From the NCBI RefSeq assembly GCF_029222705.1, contig NZ_JARGZF010000001.1, positions 1,670,437 to 1,734,436 of the forward strand: 64,000 nucleotides of DNA, in the 5' to 3' direction. The position numbers were made by a program, and so were the translations under genes. Each line of letters starts with the position of its first letter. The stretch's first letter is position 1. The stretch comes from Knoellia sp. p5-6-4 (GTDB taxonomy: Bacteria > Actinomycetota > Actinomycetes > Actinomycetales > Dermatophilaceae). Of the stretch, positions 34,513-42,841 are shown in pieces. The notes under the pieces were generated by a model. It ran no database searches and was not told where the DNA came from. It saw nothing but the letters and a program-made list of their open reading frames with translations.

Positions 34513-34941
34513 TCAGGCCTTTCGGGAGCCGGTGCGGGCAGCGGCCAGCGCCTGCTGCTCCTCGGGGGTCAAGGTGGCGTCGCTGCCACCGCCGACCACG
34601 CCCTTGGCATAGGTGCGCGACTCGCCCCGGGCGTGGATCGAGCTGAAGACGAGGCCGTCGCCGTGGTCGTCGACCACCGCGGCGCTGAAGGACAGCCGGC
34701 CGCCCATGTCGCCGAACGCGTCGTAGCGCACGACGGCGACGTGGCGCAGCGCCTGCTCGAGGTCCGAGCGCAGCGCCGCGAGGTCGCCGGCGCCCACGGG
34801 ACGGGCGTGGCTCAGCCGGCGCACCTCCTCGCCCAGCCGGCTGGTGCGGCGCAGCGCCAGGGCGAGCCCGGCCACGAGGAACACCCCCAGCACACCTGCA
34901 GCGAGTCCCAGCAGGGTCGTGGCGGTGTCCGACAGGTGCAC
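34513..34941 (-). CDS. DUF4446 family membrane-anchored protein
   Basis: 142 residues. One N-terminal helix (about 8-30) is followed by RRTSRLGEEVRRL and the family core HVAVVRYDAFGDMGGRLSFSAAVVDDHGDGLVFSSIHAR. Function unknown; the family is common in gram-positive bacteria. It starts at GTG 34941 with a -10-like TAGGCT six bases upstream and leads into pheA. The divergent gene begins 44 bases away. Confidence 0.88.
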   Translation of the reverse strand: MHLSDTATTLLGLAAGVLGVFLVAGLALALRRTSRLGEEVRRLSHARPVGAGDLAALRSDLEQALRHVAVVRYDAFGDMGGRLSFSAAVVDDHGDGLVFSSIHARGESRTYAKGVVGGGSDATLTPEEQQALAAARTGSRKA

Positions 34942-34947
34942 GCGTGC

Positions 34948-34975
34948 AGCCTATGCAACGAGCGCTCGATAGGGT
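34948..34975. promoter_or_regulatory. divergent leaderless promoters around a palindrome
   Basis: TAGGCT on the minus strand (34948-34953) serves the DUF4446 gene. TAGGGT on the plus strand (34970-34975) lies nine bases before the GDT1-type gene. Between them is the perfect ten-base palindrome CGAGCGCTCG (34959-34968), a candidate site for one regulator of both genes. Confidence 0.5.
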
Positions 34976-34984
34976 CGCGGCGCC

Positions 34985-35605
34985 ATGGAACTCGACCTCG
35001 CAGTGGCAGCGATCGTCTTCGGCACCATCTTCGTCGTCGAGCTGCCCGACAAGACCTTCATCGCCACCCTGGTGCTCTCCACCCGGTTCCGGCCGCTGCT
35101 GGTGTGGCTCGGCGTCACGGCGGCGTTCCTCCTCCAGACCCTGGTCGCGGTCCTCGTGGGCGGCCTGCTCGCGCAGCTGCCGCGCACACCCGTGCAGGTC
35201 GTCGCGGCGCTGATGTTCCTCGTCGGCGGCATCCTCCTGCTCCGAGGGGCGGGCAGGGCCGACGAGGAGGAGGCCGAGACCGAGGAGGAGTTCTCCCACA
35301 AGGGCGCCGCCACGGCGACCGGGCTCAAGGCCGTGGCCACCAGCTTCGTCGTGCTGTTCCTCGCCGAGTGGGGCGACCTGTCGCAGCTCTTCACCGCGTC
35401 GATGGTGCTGCGCTACGAGGACCCGCTGTCGGTCTTCGTCGGCGCCTTCGGCGCGCTGGCCGCCGTCTCGGCACTGGCCGCCCTGCTCGGCCGGGCGCTG
35501 CTGGCCAAGGTGCACCTGTCGACCATCCGGCGCATCGGCGGCGCCGTCTGCCTCGTCATCGCCGCAGTCAGCATCCTCGAGGTCCTCGGCGTCATCGGCG
35601 GCTGA
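34985..35605 (+). CDS. TMEM165/GDT1 family cation transporter
   Basis: 206 residues, six helices in two repeats. Each repeat has the family motif: VVELPDKTFIATL near residue 18 and LAEWGDLSQL near 125. An acidic loop (DEEEAETEEE) separates them. Relatives export or exchange manganese and calcium, so manganese homeostasis is the best guess. No manganese riboswitch is possible here because the start lies nine bases after a -10 hexamer. The last 14 bases overlap the convergent GT87 gene. Confidence 0.9.
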   Translation: MELDLAVAAIVFGTIFVVELPDKTFIATLVLSTRFRPLLVWLGVTAAFLLQTLVAVLVGGLLAQLPRTPVQVVAALMFLVGGILLLRGAGRADEEEAETEEEFSHKGAATATGLKAVATSFVVLFLAEWGDLSQLFTASMVLRYEDPLSVFVGAFGALAAVSALAALLGRALLAKVHLSTIRRIGGAVCLVIAAVSILEVLGVIGG

Positions 35606-36917
35606 CCGGCACCGCGTCCGGCCGCCCGTGGCCGCGGTGGCCGCGGTCGTCGCGGTGGGGGTGGTGCGGGTGGCCGTGCGCGCGCAGCGGGATGGTGCGG
35701 CTGAGCGACCAGCCGACCAGGGCGAGGGCCAGCAGGGACCCGAAGGTGTCGGCGTTCTGCAGGACGCGGCCGGGGAGCTCCGGCCAGGTCGGCTGGTTGA
35801 GCCAGCTGATGCCCCACCACGGCATCCGACAGAGGAACCAGCCGGTCAGCACCGCCGCAGCCAGCAGCCGCCTGCGGTCGCGCAGCGGGTCGGACCCGAG
35901 CACGGCGAAGATGACGACGACCATCCAGTGGAGGTGGTGGATCCACGCCACCGGTGAGAGCAGCACAGCCATCAGCCCCACGATGGCGACCTCGCTGATC
36001 GAGTCGCCGGCGAGCCAGGCGCGGCGGGCGAGGTGGAAGCCGATGACCCCGACGACAGCCACGCAGGCCAGCCAGAGCACGGTGCCGGCGGTGCCGTCGG
36101 GGCCGACCCGCAGCAGGAACCCGCGCAGGCTCTGGTTGGACGTACCCATGTTGGGCCCGAGCCGGTTGGGGTCCTGGAGTGCGCCGCCCCAGAAGGCGAA
36201 CGACGCCTCGGGCAGCACCACCCAGGTGCCCAGGGTGACGGCCACGGCGGTTCCGACGGCGGTGGCGGCTTCGCGCCAGCGGCGGTTGACCAGGTAGTGC
36301 ACGACGAAGACACCCGGGGTCAGCTTGATCGACATGGCGAGCCCGACGAGCACGCCCGGTGGCACGCGGCGCAGCACGCCGGGCCGCGGGCGGCGCAGGT
36401 CCATGAGGCAGGCCAGCACCATGAAGGCGTTGACCTGGCCGAACCGGATGCCGTCGGCCACAGGGTGCAGCCACAGCATCGGCGCCGCCAGCAGGGCCAG
36501 GGCGATCGGCACCCCGGTGCCGGTGCGGTGGATCAGGCGCCAGCCGGCATACCAGACGATCGCGGCGGTGGCCGCGACCTGGGCGGCGGTCCACAGCCAG
36601 CCGACGGCGCCGAAGGGCAGGAAGGCCAGGGGGATGGCGATGACGGCGGCGAACGGCGGGTAGGTGAACGGCAGCAGCTGGGGGGCCTCGGTCATCGCCG
36701 AGTAGACCGGTCGCCCGGTGAGCACCGACACCCCGGCCTCGCGGTAGACCTCGACGTCGACCTGCCACTGGTCGATGGGCCAGAAGACGAGGTAGCGCAG
36801 GACCACCGGCAGCGCGGCGAGCAGCACGAGCGCGGCGGCGAGTCCCCAGCGACCGCCGGCGGGCCAGCGGCACACGGCACGCCAGGCGGGGGCAAGGCTG
36901 CGGGGGACGGGGGTCAC
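35592..36917 (-). CDS. GT87-family polyprenol-phosphate-dependent mannosyltransferase-like protein
   Basis: 441 residues with about ten membrane helices. VDVEVYREAGVSVLTGRPVYS in the first outer loop carries the acidic residue typical of GT-C enzymes. LPFTYPPFAAVIAIPLAFLP, GQVNAFMVLACL and SIKLTPGVFVVHYL are conserved GT87 (DUF2029) blocks. Mycobacterial relatives such as PimE add mannose to phosphatidylinositol mannosides from a polyprenol carrier on the outer face. GTG 36917 is the only start just upstream of the first helix. It is divergent from the large membrane protein at 36960. Confidence 0.88.
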   Translation of the reverse strand: MTPVPRSLAPAWRAVCRWPAGGRWGLAAALVLLAALPVVLRYLVFWPIDQWQVDVEVYREAGVSVLTGRPVYSAMTEAPQLLPFTYPPFAAVIAIPLAFLPFGAVGWLWTAAQVAATAAIVWYAGWRLIHRTGTGVPIALALLAAPMLWLHPVADGIRFGQVNAFMVLACLMDLRRPRPGVLRRVPPGVLVGLAMSIKLTPGVFVVHYLVNRRWREAATAVGTAVAVTLGTWVVLPEASFAFWGGALQDPNRLGPNMGTSNQSLRGFLLRVGPDGTAGTVLWLACVAVVGVIGFHLARRAWLAGDSISEVAIVGLMAVLLSPVAWIHHLHWMVVVIFAVLGSDPLRDRRRLLAAAVLTGWFLCRMPWWGISWLNQPTWPELPGRVLQNADTFGSLLALALVGWSLSRTIPLRAHGHPHHPHRDDRGHRGHGRPDAVPVSRR

Positions 36918-36946
36918 GCGCCCATTGTTGCGTGTGGCCGTGGTCG

Positions 36947-36952
36947 TAGCCT
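36947..36952 (+). promoter_or_regulatory. probable -10 element of the 730-residue membrane protein gene (leaderless)
   Basis: TAGCCT ends seven bases before the GTG at 36960, in a divergent gap of only 42 bases shared with the GT87 gene. Confidence 0.45.
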
Positions 36953-36959
36953 GTACCCC

Positions 36960-39152
36960 GTGATCCGCCGTGCCCTCCTCCTGCTCGCCGGCCTCCTCGT
37001 CCTCCTCGGTGTGGCCGCGCCGGCGTCGGCGGCACCGGTCGGCCGGGTCGCGTCGGCGCAGGTCCCGGCCGCGGCGGCGGACGCCAGCCCGGTCGTCCTC
37101 ATCGGCACCGGCGGCATCACCTGGACCGACGTCTCGCCGGAGCAGACCCCGGCGCTGTGGTCGTTCCTGCGCGACGGCTCGAGCGCGGCCCTGTCGGTGC
37201 GCTCGGTCAACACCAACACCTGCCCGGTCGACGGCTGGCTGTCGCTGTCCGCAGGACAGCGCGCCGCCGCTCCGGGTCCGGGCGGCTCGCCCGAGCGCAG
37301 CAAGACCGACCCGTGCCCGCCCATCCCGGCCGTCGAGAGCGGCTTCGTCCCCGGCTGGAACGACTACGTGCGTGCGGCCGCCGCCAAGAAGTTCGACTCG
37401 CGACCGGGCCTGCTCGGCGAGCACCTGGCCAGCAACGGCACGTGCGTCCAGGCGGTCGGCCCCGGTGGCGGCGTGGGGGCGGCGCTCACCAGTGGCGCGG
37501 TCCCCCGGTATGCCGCGTTCGCGCCGGAGGTGTTGACCGGCGCCCTCGCGAGCTGCCCGGTCACGCTTGTCGACGTGGGCTCCGTCCGTGACCCGGAGGA
37601 GGTGGCCGAGGGCGAGAAGGCGCCGGCCACCAGCCGGGCCGAGCAGGTCAGGGCCGTCGACGCCCGCATCCAGCAGGTGCTCGAGGCGGCCCCCGGCGGG
37701 GCCGACATCGTCGTGGCCAGCCTCTCGGACGCCGGCGCCCAGGAGCGGCTCCGCCTGGTGGCCGCCAAGGGGCCGCACTACGGCAGCGGGACGCTGAAGT
37801 CGGCCTCCACCCGCCAGACCGGTCTCGTGCAGGCCGCGGACCTGACGGTCTCGCTGATCTCGGCAGCCGGCGTCGAGGTTCCCCGCGAGCTCGGCGGCAA
37901 GCCGCTGCACCGGGTGCCTGCCGACAGCAACGCCGAGAGCCTCGCGCAGGAGCGGCTGCGCGCCCTCGTCGACTACGACCAGGCCTCGCACGAGGTCCAC
38001 TCGCTCGTGCCGCCGTTCTTCAACGCGGTCGTCTACAGCCAGCTCGCGATCTACGCCCTGGTGCTGGTGGTCTGGAAGCGCGACTTCGGCTCGGCCGAGA
38101 CCCGCACGCGGCTGCTGCGCACCGTGCGCGTGGTCGGCGTGGCGGCGGCAGCGGTGCCGGCCGCGACGTTCCTGGCCAACCTGCTCCCGTGGTGGCGCTT
38201 CCCGGTGCCGATGCTGGCCGTGGTGGCGAGCGTCGCCCTCTTCGTCACGGCGATCTCGACCATCGCCCTGCTCGGGCCGTGGGGCCGCTCGCTGCTGGGG
38301 CCGATGGCCGCGGTGTCGGCCGCCACCATGGTCGTGCTCGCCCTCGACGTCATGACGGGGTCGCGCCTGCAGCTGTCGTCGCTCATGGGCCTGCAGCCGG
38401 TCGTGGGCGGGCGCTACTACGGCATGGGCAACACGACCTTCGCCCTCTTCGGCACCGCGACGATCCTGCTGTGCAGCGCCGTCTCCGACCGCTTCGTCCG
38501 GAGGGGCCAGCCGGTGCTGGCAGCCGTCGTCGTGGCGGCCGTGGGGCTCGGTGCGGTGTTCGTCGACGGTGCGCCGTTCTGGGGGGCCGACGGCGGAGGA
38601 CCGCCTGCACTGCTGCCCGGACTCACCTACCTCGTGCTGGCGATCCTCGGAGTGCGCATGACCTGGCGGCGCGGGGCGATCATCGGCGGCGTCACCGCCG
38701 GGCTGTTCCTGCTCGTCGCCTTCCTCGACAGCCTGCGCGCGCCGGACAGCCAGTCGCACCTCGGACGCTTCTTCGACTCGATCATCAGCGGCGGCGCCCT
38801 CGACATCATCGTGAGGAAGGGCCAGCAGAACCTGTCGATCCTCTTCGGCAACTACAAGCTGGCCCTGCTCGTGCCGGTCGCCCTGGTGTTCGTCATCTAC
38901 GTGCTGGCGCGGCCGACCTCGTGGGGCTCGCGGGCCCTGCAGCGGTCCTTCGACAGCGCGCCCACCCTGCGGCCGGGCCTGATCGCCCTGCTCGTCACGC
39001 TGACCATCGGGTTCCTCATCAACGACTCCGGCGTCGCGATCCCCGCCAACGGGGCGCTGATCGCCGTGCCGCTGATCATCACCGTGGCGGTGGGGACGCT
39101 GCTGGACGAGGCTCGGATGACCGGCGCGACGCGCGCCGCCAGGCGACGGTGA
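36960..39152 (+). CDS. large membrane protein with an extracytoplasmic alkaline-phosphatase-like domain
   Basis: 730 residues. A signal peptide ends at ASAAP (about 26). Residues 45-355 look like an extracellular domain of the alkaline-phosphatase superfamily type, beginning VVLIGTGGITWTDV, with NTNTCPVDGWLSLSAGQRA where a nucleophile loop would be. From about 360 there are ten or so helices. Loops include GGRYYGMGNTTFALFG, VDGAPFWGADGGG and LINDSGVAIPANGALIAVPL, which are strikingly conserved-looking. I know similar uncharacterised actinobacterial proteins but no function. The flanking glycosyltransferases suggest envelope assembly. The 3' end overlaps the convergent mannosyltransferase gene by 74 bases. 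Confidence 0.8.
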   Translation: MIRRALLLLAGLLVLLGVAAPASAAPVGRVASAQVPAAAADASPVVLIGTGGITWTDVSPEQTPALWSFLRDGSSAALSVRSVNTNTCPVDGWLSLSAGQRAAAPGPGGSPERSKTDPCPPIPAVESGFVPGWNDYVRAAAAKKFDSRPGLLGEHLASNGTCVQAVGPGGGVGAALTSGAVPRYAAFAPEVLTGALASCPVTLVDVGSVRDPEEVAEGEKAPATSRAEQVRAVDARIQQVLEAAPGGADIVVASLSDAGAQERLRLVAAKGPHYGSGTLKSASTRQTGLVQAADLTVSLISAAGVEVPRELGGKPLHRVPADSNAESLAQERLRALVDYDQASHEVHSLVPPFFNAVVYSQLAIYALVLVVWKRDFGSAETRTRLLRTVRVVGVAAAAVPAATFLANLLPWWRFPVPMLAVVASVALFVTAISTIALLGPWGRSLLGPMAAVSAATMVVLALDVMTGSRLQLSSLMGLQPVVGGRYYGMGNTTFALFGTATILLCSAVSDRFVRRGQPVLAAVVVAAVGLGAVFVDGAPFWGADGGGPPALLPGLTYLVLAILGVRMTWRRGAIIGGVTAGLFLLVAFLDSLRAPDSQSHLGRFFDSIISGGALDIIVRKGQQNLSILFGNYKLALLVPVALVFVIYVLARPTSWGSRALQRSFDSAPTLRPGLIALLVTLTIGFLINDSGVAIPANGALIAVPLIITVAVGTLLDEARMTGATRAARRR

Positions 39153-40593
39153 GGGCCACCCACAGCCCCAGTGCGGCATACGGCGCCACCCGCCGACGCA
39201 CGGTGAGGGTCACGTCCTCGACCGTGGGGGTCATGGCCACCACACGGCCCGGGACGTAGGCGACCGCCATGACGGCCAAGCGGGCCAGCAGCACGTAGTC
39301 GAGCACCCCCGCCGCGAGCACCGGCAGGGTCGCCCACGTCAGCTGGTCGTACCAGGGCAGCGAGTACGGCGCGCTCAGCGCGTAGGCGGTGGAGAGCACG
39401 AACGCCCAGCGGGCCCCCGCCCCGGTCACCGTCGCCGGAGCCGCGTCGAGGGTGAGCCGCCACAGCAGCAGCACGAACGCGGCGAAGAGCACCGTGGCCA
39501 GCGCGAAGACCAGGCTGCGCACGGTCGACGACGGAAGTGGACCCGTGAGGAGCTCGACGAGGAGCCGCCAGGGCGTGGCCAGCGACACCGAGCGGCGAGC
39601 CCGCCCGAGCTGGTCGAAGACGTGCGGGCCAGCCCAGACATGCAGGGGCAGGGCCACGGCGAGGGCGGCCACGGCATATGCGGCCACCCGCCGCACGAGC
39701 CCGTCGCGCTGGTGCTGCACCCAGGCGAGCACCACGGCCAGGCCGACGACGCCGTAGGTGATCTTCGTGCTCACGGCGAGGCCGCTGAGGACGCCTGCCG
39801 CCCATGGGCTGCGGGCCGCCGTCACCAGCGCGGCCAGGGCCAGGGCCGCGGCGACGACGTCCAGGTGCGCCCCGAGCACCCCCACGCCGAAGACGAGCGG
39901 GTTGGCGGTCCACAGGGTGTCGGCTCGGCGGGGGTCGACTGCCGCACGGAGCAGCAACCAGCGCACGGCGAGCCACGCGGCGACGGTGACGACCTGCCAG
40001 ATCCACACGGTCTGGCGCATGCTCTCGCCACCGACGAGCGAGGTCAGGAGCTGCAGCAGGGTCGCGAAGGGACCGTAGACGCTGACCGTCTCCGTCCACG
40101 GTGGCTCGACCGCGCTGGTGACCGGGTCGGCGCCACCGGCCCACGCCTCCGGCGGCACGAGGTAGGGGTCGCCGCCCTGCGCCGCGATCCGCCCGTAGGC
40201 CGCGTAGTTGGTGTGGTCCGCCGAGCCGAACGGCCCGGTCAGCAGGGCGCCGGCGGCCAGCACGAGGGGCCAGCGCCACGACCGGGCCCGAGCGGGCGGG
40301 CGCCACAGCGAGAGCGCGACGCCCGCGGCGCCGAGCAGGTATGCCGCCCACAGCAGGGCGGTGACCACGGCCGAGGACGGCGCCCAGGCCAGCTCACCGG
40401 GCGCCCAGCCGCGCGGCCCGAGAGGTGGTTTGGCGGCGCTGGGGCCGAAGAGTCCCACCGCGAGGAGGAGGGCGAACGATGTTACGAGCGCGACCCGCCC
40501 GGTCACCGTCGCCGCGTTCGAGGTGTTACCGCCCGAGCTTCGTCGGCGTGTGTACCTCGACCCGGGTGGGGTGGGAGCCCCGGCTGTCTCCAT
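39079..40593 (-). CDS. MptA/MptB-like GT-C alpha-mannosyltransferase
   Basis: 504 residues, about 13 helices. FGSADHTNYAAYGRIAAQGGDPYLVPPEAW is the first extracytoplasmic loop, where polyprenol-phosphate-mannose-dependent alpha-1,6-mannosyltransferases place their catalytic acids. WTETVSVYGPFATLLQ and SAPYSLPWYDQLTWATLP are further family blocks. It likely builds a lipomannan or related glycan outside the membrane. It starts at ATG 40593, overlapping the GT2 stop. The C-terminal tail (RRASRRSSEPRPAASPPPR) lies wholly over the opposite gene. Confidence 0.88.
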   Translation of the reverse strand: METAGAPTPPGSRYTRRRSSGGNTSNAATVTGRVALVTSFALLLAVGLFGPSAAKPPLGPRGWAPGELAWAPSSAVVTALLWAAYLLGAAGVALSLWRPPARARSWRWPLVLAAGALLTGPFGSADHTNYAAYGRIAAQGGDPYLVPPEAWAGGADPVTSAVEPPWTETVSVYGPFATLLQLLTSLVGGESMRQTVWIWQVVTVAAWLAVRWLLLRAAVDPRRADTLWTANPLVFGVGVLGAHLDVVAAALALAALVTAARSPWAAGVLSGLAVSTKITYGVVGLAVVLAWVQHQRDGLVRRVAAYAVAALAVALPLHVWAGPHVFDQLGRARRSVSLATPWRLLVELLTGPLPSSTVRSLVFALATVLFAAFVLLLWRLTLDAAPATVTGAGARWAFVLSTAYALSAPYSLPWYDQLTWATLPVLAAGVLDYVLLARLAVMAVAYVPGRVVAMTPTVEDVTLTVRRRVAPYAALGLWVALTVAWRRASRRSSEPRPAASPPPR

Positions 40594-41327
40594 CAGCGTC
40601 CGACGCGACGGCGGAGCCTGCGCAGGGCCAGGGCCAGGGCGACGTCGCGGTACTGCCGGGCGCGGTGCAGCTGGCCACGCCAGTCGGAGCCGCTCACGCG
40701 GTGCTGCAGCTCGCAGGGCACCTCGAGCACGCGCATCCCGGCCAGGAGCACGTCGACGGTCAGGCCGACCTCCACCCCCCAGCCCCGGGCCAGCGGGCTG
40801 GCAGCGTCGAAGGCCTCCCGCGAGAGGCACCGCATGCCCGAGAGTGGCTGCACCGCCCGGAACCCGGTGAGGTGCTCGATGCCGCCCCGGGCCAGGCGCA
40901 CCACGAAGCCACGGCCACCCCCGGGCGACTTCTGTGGGGGCAGCGTGGCGATGGTCATGTCCGCCCGTCCCTCGGTGACCGGCGGCACCAGCACGCCGAG
41001 GTTGGCGGCCGAGGCCTCGAGGTCGCCGTCGACGAAGAGCAGCGGCCGACGGGCACCGGGGTCGCCCACCAGGCCCTCCCGCTCCTCGCACCGGGTGACG
41101 TGGCCCGCCCCGGTGGTCATCGCCGCCGCCTTGCCGCGGTTGCGGGCGTGGCGCACGACCTCGGCCCCTGCCTCGCGGGCGAGCGCGGCGGTGTCGTCCG
41201 AGCTGCCGTCGTCGACGACCACCACGAGGTCGACACCCTCGATGCCGCGGACGGCACGGACGGTGGCGGCGATCCGGGCGGCCTCGTCCTTGGCGGGGAT
41301 GACGGCGGCGACGGGAGTGACGCTCAT
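40593..41327 (-). CDS. GT2-family glycosyltransferase
   Basis: 244 residues with a GT-A fold. VIPAKDEAARIAATV opens the domain, VVVVDDGSSDDTAALA binds the nucleotide, and PLLFVDGDLEAS holds the metal-binding D-x-D. GFRAVQPLSGMRCLSREAF and the basic C-terminus fit polyprenyl-phosphate or glucosyl-3-phosphoglycerate-like synthases. It may supply polyprenol-linked sugar to the coupled GT-C enzyme, whose start overlaps its stop. TGAGGA precedes the ATG. Confidence 0.9.
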   Translation of the reverse strand: MSVTPVAAVIPAKDEAARIAATVRAVRGIEGVDLVVVVDDGSSDDTAALAREAGAEVVRHARNRGKAAAMTTGAGHVTRCEEREGLVGDPGARRPLLFVDGDLEASAANLGVLVPPVTEGRADMTIATLPPQKSPGGGRGFVVRLARGGIEHLTGFRAVQPLSGMRCLSREAFDAASPLARGWGVEVGLTVDVLLAGMRVLEVPCELQHRVSGSDWRGQLHRARQYRDVALALALRRLRRRVGR

Positions 41328-41375
41328 GTCCTCAGCCTCTCGGGACGCGGGCTCGACCGGCGGCGCGACGCGCCG

Positions 41376-42275
41376 TCAGCGCAGCGTCACCTGCCGGCTG
41401 AGCAGCCCCGAGCGGGCCCGGCGCTCCTCGGCGGTGAGGGAGTCCTTCGAACCCACGGCCGCGGCATACCGGCCGGCGAAGGCGGCGAGCTCGTCCTCGT
41501 AGTCGGCGGCCTCCTTCTCGGGGTCGAGGTCCCAGACCGGCACGAGCAGGCCGCAGGCGCGGAAGGCACCGAGCAGGCGGGTCCCCTCGCCGAGGCCGCT
41601 CTCACCGGCCGCGTGCAGGCGGGCCAGGGCGTCGGTGGCGACGTCCTCGTCCTCCGGCAGCACGAGCCGGATGTGGGTGCGCTCCCCGATGCGCACCCAG
41701 TAGGCCGAGGGCGCCGACGACATCCGCGTCGTCGGCACGATCGACTCGTTGGCCCGCTCCAGCGAGGCCTGGCCCTCGGCGTCGAGCTCACTGTCGCCGA
41801 CCCAGAACTCGAAGCCCTCGTGCACGGTCACGTCGAAGTCGGTCTCCGCGTCGAGCAGGTCCTGCAGGCGCGGCGTCTCGGCGGTGGCCTGTGGGACGGC
41901 CGTGACCGGGGTGCCCTGCTCGGCGCCGGCCGCCGCCAGCAGCGATGCGGCGAGGTCGCGGGAGGCGTCGCCGGAGGCCGAGCCCGACTGGGTGCCGATG
42001 AACACGGTGCCGTCGGCGCGGTGCAGGCCGGGCCAGGCCAGCGGCAGCACGGTCGCGACGGTCGCCTCGGCGGGAGCACCCTCGGGTGCCTTGCCCTCGG
42101 CGAAGCGGACGGTCGCGGTGGCGGCGGGCAGGATCTCGCGCATGGCAACCCAGTCGGTCTCGTTCGGCAGGCCCGCGAACGGGCGTGCCACGAACGGCGC
42201 CGGCTCGACCCGGGTCTTGCGGCTGGACTGGTCTGCGGTGACGCCGTGCTTGCGGCGGCGAGATGCCTTACCCAT
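41376..42275 (-). CDS. DUF5926 family protein
   Basis: 299 residues, soluble. The N-terminus MGKASRRRKHG is strongly basic and typical of this actinobacterial family. PFAGLPNETDWVAMREILPAATATV and the C-terminal EERRARSGLLSRQVTLR are conserved blocks. Function unknown; its constancy in actinobacteria suggests a housekeeping role. The promoter has TAGGGT seven bases before the ATG. It lies upstream of the GT2 gene on the same strand with 48 bases between. Confidence 0.88.
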   Translation of the reverse strand: MGKASRRRKHGVTADQSSRKTRVEPAPFVARPFAGLPNETDWVAMREILPAATATVRFAEGKAPEGAPAEATVATVLPLAWPGLHRADGTVFIGTQSGSASGDASRDLAASLLAAAGAEQGTPVTAVPQATAETPRLQDLLDAETDFDVTVHEGFEFWVGDSELDAEGQASLERANESIVPTTRMSSAPSAYWVRIGERTHIRLVLPEDEDVATDALARLHAAGESGLGEGTRLLGAFRACGLLVPVWDLDPEKEAADYEDELAAFAGRYAAAVGSKDSLTAEERRARSGLLSRQVTLR

Positions 42276-42282
42276 GGGGCAA

Positions 42283-42288
42283 ACCCTA
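42283..42288 (-). promoter_or_regulatory. probable -10 element of the DUF5926 gene (leaderless)
   Basis: TAGGGT on the minus strand ends seven bases before the ATG at 42275. Confidence 0.5.
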
Positions 42289-42311
42289 GTGGGCGCGTGA
42301 CGTGGCGCCGG

Positions 42312-42803
42312 TCAACGGCTGCGGCGGCGCGACGGGCCGCCGAGAGAGGCCCACACGGTGCTGCCGTAGCGGTCCTGCGCGACACCCCACTCGTGCGCGA
42401 GGCTGCGCACGATGCGCAGGCCGCGGCCGGAGGGCGCCCACACGGTGCGCGGTGCCGGGTGGGGCACGGTGTCTCCGCCCCCGTCCGTCACCTCGACCTC
42501 GACGACCCCGGCCTTGACCTTCCAGTGGACCCGCAGGCTGCCGTCGCCCAGCGGGCGGGCGTGGCGGATCGCGTTGGAGACCAGCTCGGAGACGACGATC
42601 TCGGACTCGTCGATCGTGACGGCGGCGATGCCGCGCTCGCGCAGGTCGTCGACGACCGTGCGTCGCACGAGGGAGACCGACGAGGCGCTCCACGGGACCC
42701 GGATGGTGCGGGAGACGTCCCCGGAGGCGCCGGGCTGCGAGGCGAGAGCCGCCGGCGCCGGAGCAGAGGTCACCGACGAAGCGGTCCTCCCCTGGTTGGT
42801 CAC
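42312..42803 (-). CDS. RsbW-like ATP-binding (GHKL) anti-sigma/serine kinase
   Basis: 163 residues. The GHKL ATPase fold is shown by IVVSELVSNAIRHA (N box), VEVEVTDGGGD (G1) and PSGRGLRIVRSLAHEWG (G2). There is no histidine-phosphorylation domain, so it resembles free-standing RsbW/SpoIIAB-type kinases of actinobacteria, which bind sigma factors or phosphorylate antagonists. GTG 42803 has AGGGGG upstream. No antagonist or sigma-B gene is adjacent; an ECF-like sigma factor lies 1.1 kb away on the other strand. Confidence 0.9.
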   Translation of the reverse strand: MTNQGRTASSVTSAPAPAALASQPGASGDVSRTIRVPWSASSVSLVRRTVVDDLRERGIAAVTIDESEIVVSELVSNAIRHARPLGDGSLRVHWKVKAGVVEVEVTDGGGDTVPHPAPRTVWAPSGRGLRIVRSLAHEWGVAQDRYGSTVWASLGGPSRRRSR

Positions 42804-42841
42804 CTCGTACCCCCTAGCGCCGTGCGGTTCTGGGCACGAGC

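Noticed and set aside
34942-34984. yybP-ykoY manganese riboswitch before the GDT1-type gene
   Set aside because: The gap to the divergent gene is 43 bases, too short for the riboswitch, and the promoter is nearly adjacent to the ATG.
36918-39179. Very long open frame antisense to the 730-residue membrane protein, joined to the GT87 gene
   Set aside because: The His/Asp/Arg-rich translation is typical of the shadow of a GC-rich gene. The GT87 protein begins at GTG 36917.
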